Position numbers and translations under genes: made by a program. A stretch of DNA of 34,839 bases from Bimuria novae-zelandiae CBS 107.79 (Eukaryota; Ascomycota; Dothideomycetes; Pleosporales; Didymosphaeriaceae), in contig ML976661.1 in the NCBI GenBank assembly GCA_010015655.1, positions 661,781 through 696,619 on the forward strand, read 5' to 3'. Under the pieces are notes generated by a model. It did no database searches and was not told the DNA's origin. It was given only the letters and a program-made list of their open reading frames with translations. Numbering within the stretch: position 1 is the stretch's first letter; the number at the start of each line of letters is the position of its first letter. Below are positions 22,838 to 32,233 of the stretch, piece by piece.

Positions 22838-24121
22838 TCACCACTTTTGTGAGCGGATTTTATCACCACCTGATTGGCAGAGCTGCTGGCAACGCCAGGG
22901 CATCTCAGAGATGATTTCTCGTATTTCTTTAATAGTAATCCTCTCCCATTCCTCTCTGAGTATCTGTTTGAGGTGGCGAATAGAGCCGTCCCACTCATTT
23001 GTTTGATCTAGCCTCTGCTTTGTGCGTTGTTTGAGTATCAGCCAGCACCCTTCAATAGGGTTGAGATCAGGGCTTTGCGCAGGGTGTATAAAGGGCTGTA
23101 TACCATGGCGGTTCTTGTAGTCGCGCGCGACGTTGTAGGCTGATCTGGTGCCATGCGACGGGTCGTTGTCCTCTTGTAGTATCCATTGCCGCGATGGATC
23201 CTCTGAGTGCGCTTTGTGGATAGCAGCTACGAGTCCAGGAAGGAGACGTTTGGTGTAGTAGTCCTGGGTCATATGGTTGCCCTGAGGCTCTGCGTCAAGC
23301 TCTGGAGGGCAGTGCGCCTCCCACTCTCTGAGGCGCTCTGCCCACGTTTTATCAGTATCCCACATAGAGCGGCGAGGCTTTCTCGGAGGCTTGGGCACTG
23401 GCAACATCTCTCGCTCGTCGTTGTAGAACTCCAGAGGTCCTTTGTAATACCAGTTCACGTATGAGGCCATATGGACAGTCTGTAGGCTCTTCCGTGAGGG
23501 CTTCTTTACAAGGCGTTGAATGCGGTTTTGATTACCAGCCTGTCGGAGTATACGCTGGCGTTGAAAAGTCTCTAAAGGATTAAAATGTGCTTCGTCTGTA
23601 AAGAATATTGTATCCCAGAACCCGTAGAGTGGTTTGTCCTTGTGCTCTTGCCCATATCGTTGGCGCGCAGTGTAGTTTTGTGATCTCATCTCTGAGGTAT
23701 ACGCGCCCAGATACATTCGCGCGTCCATTCGATTTGATAGATTGTAGCGTAGAGAGCGCTCTGCAAGAGGGATATTGTAGTGTTGAGCCTGTATATGGAG
23801 AGGGCGTTCAGCTACGGGATTGTTTGGAGAGATCATATCCGTGAGTACGCTCTTATCAACTCTGAACGGGCGACCGAGTCTCTGGCCTCGAGCAGCTGCT
23901 TTTACTTTGCGTATACGTCGGTTGGCGGTAGGGCTACCTAGAAGAGCCCTCTCTCTGCGCCATCTGTATCCTGTTGAAGGTGCAATGTCGTGTGTGCCTG
24001 CGAGAGCTGTGACGAGCTCGTCATCGCGTCGATTATCGTAGTGCCAAAAGTACTGGGAGCGCGACGCCGTATCAGGCACTTTTTGGGGTCTATTATGTGG
24101 AGGAGTACGAGGCGATTCCAT
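22838..24121 (-). CDS. Tc1/mariner (IS630-type, DDE_3) transposase, apparently intact
   Basis: A single uninterrupted frame of 427 aa starts at ATG 24119-24121, 143 bp inside the right end. The N-terminal helix-turn-helix region spans about residues 35-130 (DELVTALAGTHDIAPSTGYRW, GRPFRVDKSVLTDMI, ERSLRYNL). The catalytic core contains FTDEAHFNP (first Asp), EDNDPSHG (second Asp) and SPDLNPIEGCW (Glu). Between the second Asp (ED-N) and the Glu there are 38 residues, so DD38E by that count, longer than the DD34E of classical Tc1. An insert between the first two acids is rich in Pro/Arg (PVPKPPRKPRR). The enzyme would cut and paste the element by binding the TIRs. No stops, frameshifts or missing catalytic residue are seen. 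Confidence 0.92.
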   Translation of the reverse strand: MESPRTPPHNRPQKVPDTASRSQYFWHYDNRRDDELVTALAGTHDIAPSTGYRWRRERALLGSPTANRRIRKVKAAARGQRLGRPFRVDKSVLTDMISPNNPVAERPLHIQAQHYNIPLAERSLRYNLSNRMDARMYLGAYTSEMRSQNYTARQRYGQEHKDKPLYGFWDTIFFTDEAHFNPLETFQRQRILRQAGNQNRIQRLVKKPSRKSLQTVHMASYVNWYYKGPLEFYNDEREMLPVPKPPRKPRRSMWDTDKTWAERLREWEAHCPPELDAEPQGNHMTQDYYTKRLLPGLVAAIHKAHSEDPSRQWILQEDNDPSHGTRSAYNVARDYKNRHGIQPFIHPAQSPDLNPIEGCWLILKQRTKQRLDQTNEWDGSIRHLKQILREEWERITIKEIREIISEMPWRCQQLCQSGGDKIRSQKW

Positions 24122-24213
24122 TTCTCTAATCAGAATTAAATTTGGATACGATTTGGCGGAGTTATGGCTGATAGAATAGTTGTTGTTGATGTTTGAGAGT
24201 CATGGCGCTAGCG

Positions 24214-24264
24214 GCGGCTGACAAATCTAAGAAAATTCGTGCACGAATTATTGCCGGACCTGGT
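24214..24264 (-). repeat. right terminal inverted repeat
   Basis: This is the inverted copy of 22636-22686 without mismatch, with its palindrome at 24234-24249, and is followed by GCCTCC. Confidence 0.93.
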
Positions 24265-24270
24265 GCCTCC

Positions 24271-25025
24271 GGGTTGTGGAGAGACCGAGGTCTGCTGACA
24301 CCGTGTATCCATGGCGCGTGCGATAAATCCACCCTGGCGGTCATGTTGAGGTAAACAATGGTGCTGCTGCCTGCGGGTTGGGACGGCATAAGAGAAAACT
24401 TGGTTACGATGGACCGCCTTGTTTAAGCAATACAAAGGCTGAGTGGAGATAATCAGACTCTGGTGAAGCAACGTGTCCACATGGCGATAAGGTGGCAACG
24501 TAAATATGACTCCAGCGTGGATGCGCCTGAGGCAGAAAAACAATTCGTTCGAGTCTTCGTGGCGCTGGTCTCAGTGTCGTACACCCGCCAGCTTTGGAAA
24601 TCGTGGCGCCAGCCTTCGTGTAGGACGTACATCTGCAAGATGCCATGACATGCTCATCGCTCTCAAGCCACGTAGGACGATACGCAGCGGAGTCCCTTTC
24701 AGGCCAAAATAAATCTTCATTCAACAATAGAGTAAGAGCTACGCCTCTGTTTTCTAATCCAGTCAAATGCCGACAAAACGAAAAGCGCTTCTACGATGCC
24801 TAGATTTGTAAAGAGCGGTTTCAGTTGGATGCGTCTGCAAATGCTGCTGACCAGCGATCGTGGTAGCGATTGTGATACACCCCAACCCTTCAGAACTTAG
24901 TTATTGTTAACAAGCTAGATATATTATGCTTGCGAGCAACAAAACATAAACAGAGAACTCTAACAGAACAAGATATATCTAGCCTTACAAGCTCTACCTG
25001 AACCCTCCCTCTCGACAACGAATAA
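24271..25025. other. intergenic region, no gene recognised
   Basis: A 120-codon leftward frame (24404-24766) overlaps frames on the other strand and shows no domain. The last about 120 bp are AT-rich and probably the 3' flank of the following leftward gene. Confidence 0.45.
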
Positions 25026-26464
25026 TTACGACCCCAACGACTCCGGCATCTTGACATAAGGATCCCTCTCGGCGTCCTCCTGCTTCCCCTCCCTCAGCGT
25101 CTCTATCGTCCCCTCACTCAACGGCGCATTCGGATGTTCAAACTTATTCTCTCCCTCCTTCCCATCCTCCCGCGTCTCCATGGCCACCCTAGGCTCATAT
25201 GGCTTATTCGCAGCCTTCCCATCATGGCCCACAAAAGGGCACCCCGCGGCCGCCATCAGCTCCTGCGCATCACCCGCCGCGCTCTTCGTCCTGTCGGGAA
25301 GCGTCGTCTCATTAGCATCCTGCGCGGGCCGCGGCGTCTGGTCGATCTCAGCTGTTACGGGAGAGTCGAGCGCGTCCCCTGGGGGGAGGGACTTGTCCAC
25401 GGCCTCCTTTTTCACGACACCGTTGGGCGCGATTTGGCGGAACATGTCCATGGGGTCGAACCAGGTGCGGATGGACTGGAGCTGGAGGGCTTCGTTGACG
25501 GTGGCGACTGTGACGCCTTGAATGTCGATTGCGCCGCCGTGGGCTTTGGCTGAGACTTTTTCGCCCTTGCTGTGTCCGCTGTTAACATCCTGATACCAGG
25601 TGCATGTGTTGACCGTGAACGTCGGCGCGTCGTGTGGTAGGACCTGCGAAGAGTGCTAACTTACTTGTTGAAGCCGACATAGTCGTTCTTCATCACGCCC
25701 CAGTGCCGCCATCGGAACGACACCGTCGGCGGGCCACTGTACACTTCCAACACCTCCCACGCGAACGTAGGCATCATCCTCTTGAACGTCTTGTGGCTGC
25801 TCGCGAAATCCGAGTATTCGGGCGAGTAGTACTCGTTCGGCGCGATGATGGCGTTGTACGTGCCCTGCTTCAGCATGTAGTATGCATCCTGGGGGTCGGA
25901 GCCGTTGATGGCGAAGCTGTACTTCTCCTGGTCGATGGTGCGCCAGTCGGAGAGCGTGGGCTTGAAGGACGCTTCGACTTCCCAGTTCTTGACTAGGTTC
26001 TCGACGAGATGGGGGAGGGAAAGTGCCTCGTGGTTCATGATTTTGGCTGGTGGAGATTGTTAGCTATGGTAGTTCCTGGCTTCCACACAGTGGGTTTGTT
26101 CGACGGGTTCGGGGTCACAGTCCCAACCGATGCATAGCGTAAGAGAACTGGTTGGGATGTCTCCAGTCCCGTGATATGGATAACTATGAAGCTAAGTGTT
26201 CAGGCATGAACAGGCTAGCGACGAGGTCGAAGACAGCAAATGGTTGTTGCGTGCGGCAAACTTTGTGCCCTTTGCATAGAGACGACTTCGCTCTCTAATG
26301 ACAAAAGACTGATTCTACTTACTCTCGGCAAAGACCTCTCTCGTCTTCGAGTAGTCTGGAGCCCGTCCATAGCGCCAATTCACATCTGTATCCTTGAGGA
26401 CCGCATCAGGATCAGTCACGTAGTCCGGCAACGCAGGCGCAGCTTGTGTGTCTGCGGCGGCCAT
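25026..26464 (-). CDS. SnoaL/NTF2-like protein resembling plant 'pathogen-related protein'
   Basis: Three exons (-), 26323-26464, 25665-26046 and 25026-25569, give 355 aa. The introns are 276 bp (CTAAC branch near the acceptor) and 95 bp. Residues about 15-230 match the plant/fungal pathogen-related protein family: NWRYGRAPDYSKTREVF, then PHLVENLVKNWEVEASFK, SSHKTFKRMMPTFAWEVLEV, YSGPPTVSFRWRHWG, KVSAKAHGGAIDIQGVTVA and WFDPMDMFRQIAP. This is a SnoaL/NTF2-like alpha+beta fold whose biochemical role is not established. The second junction (GFN|NKGEKV) was chosen because the nearer AG would break the family sequence. The last about 120 residues are a charged, disordered extension (AQDANETTLPDRTKSAAGDA, EGENKFEHPNAPLS) absent from plant members. 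No signal peptide or membrane segment is visible, so a cytosolic location is likely. Confidence 0.82.
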
Positions 26465-28320
26465 TGTGATGAGGTTCTAGGGAGCGCGAGATTGATGACG
26501 TGAGATGAAAGGAGGTACGAAGGATATATGGGAAGGTAGTCAGCCCGATCCGGTAGGTGTGAGTAGGGTATCGAAAAAGGAAGTCACAGGTGAGTCACAC
26601 GAGCTGCAGGGAAAGAGCTGCAGATATAGAAGAGAACGGGCGTGACAGGAAGGCACAAGGCCTCTCTATAAGAATGTGAGCAAGTGCCCAGAAAGTTTTA
26701 GCTAAAGGTCCGGAAGCCTCTCCTCGAAACATTGACAATAACTTTCGTTGCCCAGGCGGTCTTGCAGTAGACGATCGATGCAAGCCAGGGTTTCCTTCCA
26801 GCTACTTTGATCGAGGCGCATCCAGTGGTCATTTTGACATCCCGGAAGCAATGCATGTAGTCGATAAACCTGCTTGTTGGGCGATCTTGCATTAGTGTCA
26901 TACACCAGAGGAGTCGTATCTCTAATCCCAGTTCCATGCCAGTTCTGATAGTTGGCGACTACATTGTGTTGCAGTGAATAGGTACACAGGAAGATACACA
27001 TCGATCCTGGAGATGTAGAAGGCTGTGTGCGACGTTGCATGTGGACTGGGCACAAATGGTGCCGCGCGGAACTCCTCCCGACGGAGTCTAGGGCACGTTA
27101 GTCAACGCCTCTAGCACAGAACCCTTTAGGAACCCCGGAAATTGGCAACATAAAGCTAGATTGTCTGTGGATGGAGAAGTTCCGAGTGGTCAAATGTTCG
27201 GCGAAAACTGGAGAATCGTGTTTCGCGGGTGTGTCTGAGAATAGCAGCGGGCAACGTGAGTCAAGATTTGAAGTATGGGCGTGCATTTAACAATTCAAAA
27301 ATCGATGGGACTCTGCCATGATTCTCCGGAGAAACATAGTTTTTGGCAATCGAACACGCCACACACAAGGCACTTGAGGTAGCCTCGTTGGGTTTTGAAA
27401 GATAGCCCTACTGAAGGGCTACCCGCCTGACGTATGGAGTACTGTGCATTGAATTAAGCTACAAAATGTTCCCCTGTTAGTATTCTCTTCGGCAAATCCA
27501 CGTTGGAGTTGACGGCTGACGCGGACTGTGGTTCAGCGAACCCCGCCTCGGTGTGGCAATGCAAGAAAGCGCATTCGAAAGCCTGGACCACCGTCACTAG
27601 ACGGCGCCGCTACATTTAGTAGCACGGGAGTGGTAAAGTATAATCCGCCACTCTTTTTAGTGAAACTGAGGGCGTATAGTACTTCCATGGGCCGCCGCTG
27701 GGCCGGACCCCTCCTCCCTGTCGTCCTAGCTTGCTGGAGCAGTGTCCGTTAATGTACATCGCTGTAAGCCAATGCAGGACAACGGCCCCACAAATAAACC
27801 GAAGCGCTCCGCATCTATTCTTGCGTCGACAGCTGGTGTCTCATCAGGACGCTGTGCCTGGATTGATACCACGGAGATGCAAATCGACATGCTACCAACA
27901 GTGGTACCCCTTTTGCTTGGACAAGTTTCCATCGTGTTTGCCACTCCGAGAATGTGAAGCCGTAATCGTAGTTGCTTGCGATTTCCACATTTCCTAAGGC
28001 AGGTCATCTTGACTCCAACCTCTCGCCGGTCCGCTGACAAGATCCCGATTGCCAATTTCTTAGTAAAGTCCCACGACAGTGAGCTACAATTTTACCGGGT
28101 AAACATTGTACTGGATCTCTGCAAAGATCAGATCTCTTGAGCCGGACCACTAATGCTGCCCACTGCCAAATCGATTTAGGTTCATGCAGGGGCTTCGATC
28201 CGGGTTGAAGAGTGAATATAGTTATTAAATCGTGCCGGAGCAAGCCATTTTGCAGTATGCATACTTGGGGTTGAAGCCTCAGCCCAGTATTTGTCAAGGC
28301 TGTGTAAAAAGGTCGTGATA
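26465..28320. other. 1.9-kb region without a firm gene
   Basis: No protein family, tRNA or repeat is recognised. The longest plausible frame is 26702-27055 (-, 117 codons). Its end reads SSWKETLACIDRLLQDRLGN and looks protein-like, but alternative frames are also open there and no start context, intron or homologue supports it. It may be a gene fragment. Confidence 0.4.
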
Positions 28321-28322
28321 TA

Positions 28323-28372
28323 CTGTGGTATCAGGCAAAAGTGAGGTGAGTGGCCCGCGCACAACAGGGGTG
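28323..28372 (+). repeat. left terminal inverted repeat
   Basis: It starts CTGTGGTATCAGGCAAAAG after TA and is identical to the other end over 41 bp, then has A/G and G/A differences at positions 42 and 48, both transitions. Confidence 0.92.
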
Positions 28373-28419
28373 TCGCCAAGATGCCGAGCCATGTAAATTT
28401 CGCACGCTTGTCCTCTTTT

Positions 28420-29460
28420 ATGTATAAATTTTAGTACCTAGTGTGACCACCTTTTGCATTAATTATAGCCTAGCATCTAGCTAGCATGCTCTTAATAAGC
28501 TCCCTAAATACTTTACTTTTAATTAAGTCCTACGCTTCCTATATAATATTACGTAGCTAGCTATATATACGCTGCTTACCCTTAGGTAGATTAAAATAAT
28601 ACTACTTAATATAGTCCTTTATCTTATTCTATACTACCTTAATTAGGTTAAGATCTGGCGAGAACGCTAGCTAAAAGATAAGGTAAATTCCTCTTAATTA
28701 AAGCTCTTTAATTGTGTAAGTAGCAGCGTGCCCAGGAGCGCTATCTTATATAAATTAAAAATATAGATTAAGGCGTAGCTATCCGTGAACAAGAGGTATA
28801 ACTCTCTTATAATAGCTCTCCTTATTAATACTCTTCTATTCCTTCTTTTAGAACACTAACGGCCCCTTCGTCGTATCTAAGAAGTAACCCTAGAATATCT
28901 AGCCACGCTTTTTACGTAGTTTCTTAACGATATAGAAAGGATTTAATTCCTCTTTAGGGCGCCTAGTAACCTACTTCTTATAATACTAGTTACTAGTCAC
29001 CTAAGTTTCGTCGCTCTAGAGGATTATATACTACTACTAAGAAGACTAGTTAGCGTAAGCTTTTGCCTACGCGAGGCGTAGCTAATAATTCTTCTTAGTA
29101 AGAGGAGGCTTAGTAAGAGTAACACGGCAAGTATACTCCTTACTTTATAAAATATTCTAAATTACGTATTTACTAACGCCCTAGTAAGTAAAGGAACCTT
29201 TTATAAGGCGTAAGAAACTTATCTACCTCCCCTCTTAAAAGAATTTAATAAATTCTTTAAGCTAGTCTACTTATTTATTTATAAGAAAGGGTAAATAACT
29301 AGTATACTTTTTTAGCGTAACGCGTGCGCTAGTAATTACGCAAGTAACTTATCTTTCTAAGACTTTAAGAAGGTTAGTAATAAATAGGTAAGTATGCCTA
29401 GCTAGACGTAAGGTGCGTATCTAGAGGCGTTAGTCGCGAGTGAGGTATCAACGAGTTAGT
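28420..29460 (-). pseudogene. Tc1/mariner transposase destroyed by RIP-type mutation
   Basis: Conceptual reading through stops gives the catalytic half of a DDE_3 transposase: GYFLDTTKGPLVF, then DSAPGHAATYTIKEL, then LAFSPDLNLIKVV followed by a stop and NKIKDYI. The expected SPDLNPIE has become SPDLNLIK: Pro by C-to-T and the catalytic Glu by G-to-A (near 28637-28655). Trp codons before LAF and after KVV are TAG. Spacing from the second Asp to the lost Glu is 34 residues, the classical Tc1 value, so this family differs from the intact element at 22636. The N-terminal limit is approximate because the sequence is too decayed. It is non-functional. Confidence 0.85.
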
Positions 29461-29589
29461 GTTAATAGGGGAGACATTATGGTGATGTTGTGGTGGACAG
29501 CACACGACAGAGGTACAAGCATTATCATATAAATTACATAGAGCTAATGGTATTTCTGTTTAGTGGCGTCCGTTTTGTATCGAGTCAGG

Positions 29590-29639
29590 CATCCCTGCTG
29601 TGCGCGGGCCACTCACCTCACTTTTGCCTGATACCACAG
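29590..29639 (-). repeat. right terminal inverted repeat
   Basis: This is the inverted copy of 28323-28372 and is followed by TA at 29640-29641. Confidence 0.92.
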
Positions 29640-29885
29640 TAGGCGGCCACGCCGGGTGTAGACAATTGATCATTCAGAATGGGGCGGTTGATGCAGGGTT
29701 GACCGTGGTGGGGTAGAGTTCCAGCTGCTTGGCATTTTGGCATTCTCACGTGCGGGGATGCAAATGATGCCAAGAAATGACGTAGGTTGTTTATTCTGCT
29801 TTTGCACACGATACGGTTGATCCACGCTCAAGCCACACCCTATGTTAACAGACAATTTCAAGTGAAAGGTCCTAAGTCATACAAA

Positions 29886-31080
29886 ATGGGAAGACGACAG
29901 CGTCTCATCAGCAAGTCCATTTTGCGTGCCATCTTCAGCCCGAAGAAAGCGTATGGCACCGACGAAAGGCCGAGTCTCCTCGCGCGCATTCTGGCCTTCT
30001 TCGCGATCTTCAATCTCTCGCTAGCACGCTATCGCGCGTCACTTTTCAGGAAGTTGAGGAACGAGATATGGGGAATCGAAGAGGAGGAATACAAGGAATC
30101 ATTCCGGTCACCCAGTCACAACAAGAGGACTAACCTGGTTGCTGTTGGAGATTTGGGATACTCTGGCTCGGTACGCCGGCGACCCGGACGGTGTGTAATA
30201 TCTACTAACTCATCCCTAGACTTTCTTCACAACACCGAACTCAAAGTTCTTACTCAAGTCTTTGCCCCGCCACTTCGAGCAATCTTTCTTCCGCGACCGC
30301 CTCCTTGGTCCGTATGTCGAGCACATGGAAGTCAATCCAGGCTCTCTTCTTGTCCGCATTACGGACCTACTCTATTCGCCCGCACCGACGATTGGTGCTG
30401 CTTTGGGAACCGCACCCGGACATCACATCGTGATGGAGAACATTCTTTACGGCAAGTCTGACTGCGCCAAGGACGACCAGGAACGTTGGGAGACGTACGA
30501 TTTGAAGCCTAATGACTACTTCTATCCCGAGCGCGATGTAGCAGGCGGTAGATTGGCCCCCGAGAGTGTGAAGGAACGCTTGATTGACGAGTTTCCGGAC
30601 AATATTCGATTGACCATTGACGAGAAAGAGGATCTCGTCGCTCAGATAACGAAAGATACGAAGATTCTACAGGAAAACAATGCTGTTGATTACAGCTTAT
30701 TCGTTGTTCGGTACCCGGCCTCTCTCTCATCAGTCGATGATGGGGATGTTCCCTTTCCGCCCGGAAAAGCCTCGCCATGGCGCAAAGGACTTGTCTCCAG
30801 AGATGGAAAGTGGGTGTACCGCGCTGTTCTCTTGGACTTCTTCTGGGCGAAGGATGCACTTCAGGCGAAGGCGATGACTGGCCTAATCAATACTTTCAAC
30901 TTCGTAAAGTGGGGCAAGGATCACGGGCCGATGAGTATTACGACGTCGAGCGATGAGTACCGCACGAGGTTCCTACGCATGGTCGACGACATGATTGAAG
31001 TGCCGGACAGTTCTGGGCAACCAGCGGGTGAACTGCGAAGGCTGCCGGCTTCTACTGGCGATTTGATCGGCGACGTCTAA
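29886..31080 (+). CDS. divergent phosphatidylinositol phosphate kinase-like (PIPK) protein
   Basis: Exons are 29886-30170 and 30220-31080, with a 49-bp phase-0 intron (CTAAC branch), giving 381 aa. The junction restores GDLGYSGS|TFFTTPNSKFLLKSLPRHFE, the nucleotide-binding N-lobe with Lys108 as likely catalytic lysine. Further PIPK signatures are VEHMEVNPGSLLVRITDLLY (about 128-147), YDLKPND (188-194) where canonical enzymes have DLKGS, DYSLFVV (252-258) and LLDFFWAKDALQ (299-310) in place of the IID..Q motif. The family forms PtdIns(4,5)P2 or related lipids at membranes. Filamentous fungi carry such short, divergent members of unknown activity. The altered DLKGS loop makes ordinary lipid-kinase activity uncertain. 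Start ATG 29886 fits the family N-terminus (MGRRQRLISKSILRAIF). The RIP-degraded transposon ends 246 bp upstream. Confidence 0.85.
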
Positions 31081-32233
31081 GAAGTTGTCTTTTCGTTCAA
31101 TGCTATGCTACATGGTTTTTGGAACGGGAGTGAGGAGTTATGCAGCGGCATCCTAGGCATAGATACCCAGATAAGGTTTTGGCGCTCAATAGTACTATGT
31201 TCCTCGGAACTTGACCTCGGTGAGATCAGAAGTAAGTCCATACTCTAAATGCGCTGACCTGCCGTACGACCACTCTATGATCAAGTGAACGAGGTACAAA
31301 ATAAGTGATGTATGTCTTATTACTCCAAATCTAGGTTTCGATTTCCAACAACACATAGGAGCACAGTATAAACATGGATAAATGGTCTCACGGTTGCATT
31401 TCACCACAGCTGTTTTGCCGGAGCCACTGACTCGGAGGGGTATGCCGTCATCGGACACGGTCGAGGTCTCGTGGCCATGTGTGGCTTGGGCGAGCAACGT
31501 GAAGCCGAAGTGGGGACACTGACGATGCGGCCCGGAAGTAATCCCAGAAGTTATTGTGGCAATTATATCTGGCCAAGGTTGAGAGGAACAACTCGAGGTT
31601 GATATGATACAGTCCTTCCAAACGTCATACAATCACTAGTACGGACACACAACTTCAGAGCTTATGGTTCTCATAGGCGCATCGTACTTGCGACTGGTCA
31701 TAACAGTGAGATCGGAGTCAAGTGATTTTATGTAGTTGCTTTTAGTAGGGGTCTACGTGTCAGTAGGTGATCTCCACTGCATTCGTCTGAGGCTCTTCTG
31801 CGAGAGGCCGTGCCGGGAGCGGTGAGTAGACGCCTCGCTCCTTTCTGCCCAACCTCTCCTGTCAGTCCAATGGGCTTGCGGCGCGGTGTTCACTTTGGGG
31901 TCTCACGAATCTGTGCGGTGACGTCAGGCGTAGTGCGCGATTCCACGCCCGACGATGCGACTGTCACAGAATCGCCGCTTCTTTAAATCACACAATGCGC
32001 TTACGGTGCACCCCTTCAAAACGGTTTTCCACTTGAAAGCTTCTACCGTCCAAGCACCCTCAGTATTTATCGAATCTACCCACCCCTCCAGCCATAGCCA
32101 TCACGAATACCTTCAGTCACCAGCGTCGCGCTATACCCACTCCGGCTACTCGCGGCCCAGTGAAGCGTCTCTCTCCAATCAAAGCTGGTCCTGCTACGTC
32201 AGTCAGCTCCCCGCACCTTCGCGCGCCTGAAGC
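31081..32233. other. intergenic/promoter region upstream of the glycine-zipper protein gene
   Basis: No gene is firmly recognised. A 145-codon leftward frame (31195-31632) has no domain. The right half holds a CCAAT at 31868-31872, a CRE-like palindrome at 31919-31926 and a pyrimidine-rich leader before the ATG at 32234. Confidence 0.45.
31919..31926. promoter_or_regulatory. CRE-like palindrome TGACGTCA
   Basis: A perfect 8-bp ATF/CREB-type bZIP site lies 308 bp upstream of the ATG at 32234. In fungi such sites bind AtfA/Sko1-type stress regulators. Function here is inferred from motif and position only. Confidence 0.45.

Larger units (their letters stand above)
22636..24264 (-). mobile_element. 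intact Tc1/mariner-like transposon with perfect 51-bp TIRs
   Basis: The element is 1629 bp with inverted repeats 22636-22686 and 24214-24264 identical over 51 bp. One open transposase frame fills the interior. The bases directly outside both ends are GCCTCC (22630-22635 and 24265-24270), suggesting a 6-bp target duplication rather than TA. No RIP damage is seen. Identical TIRs and an open frame point to recent insertion or ongoing activity. Confidence 0.9.
28323..29639 (-). mobile_element. Tc1/mariner element, RIP-degraded interior with preserved ends
   Basis: The element is 1317 bp, flanked by TA (28321-28322 and 29640-29641), with 50-bp inverted repeats differing at two positions (both A/G). 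The interior is AT-rich and stop-dense but keeps DDE_3 transposase motifs on the - strand. Base composition changes sharply near 28420 and 29460, leaving the ends GC-normal. Confidence 0.9.

Noticed and set aside
28190..28225. T-arm-like sequence (GGCTTCGATCC) suggesting a tRNA
   Set aside because: No matching acceptor, D-arm or anticodon stem could be paired around it. No tRNA was found anywhere in the window.
31195..31632. 145-codon leftward frame containing GSGKT
   Set aside because: A lone GSGKT-like string without a surrounding P-loop fold, Walker B or homologous context; probably chance.
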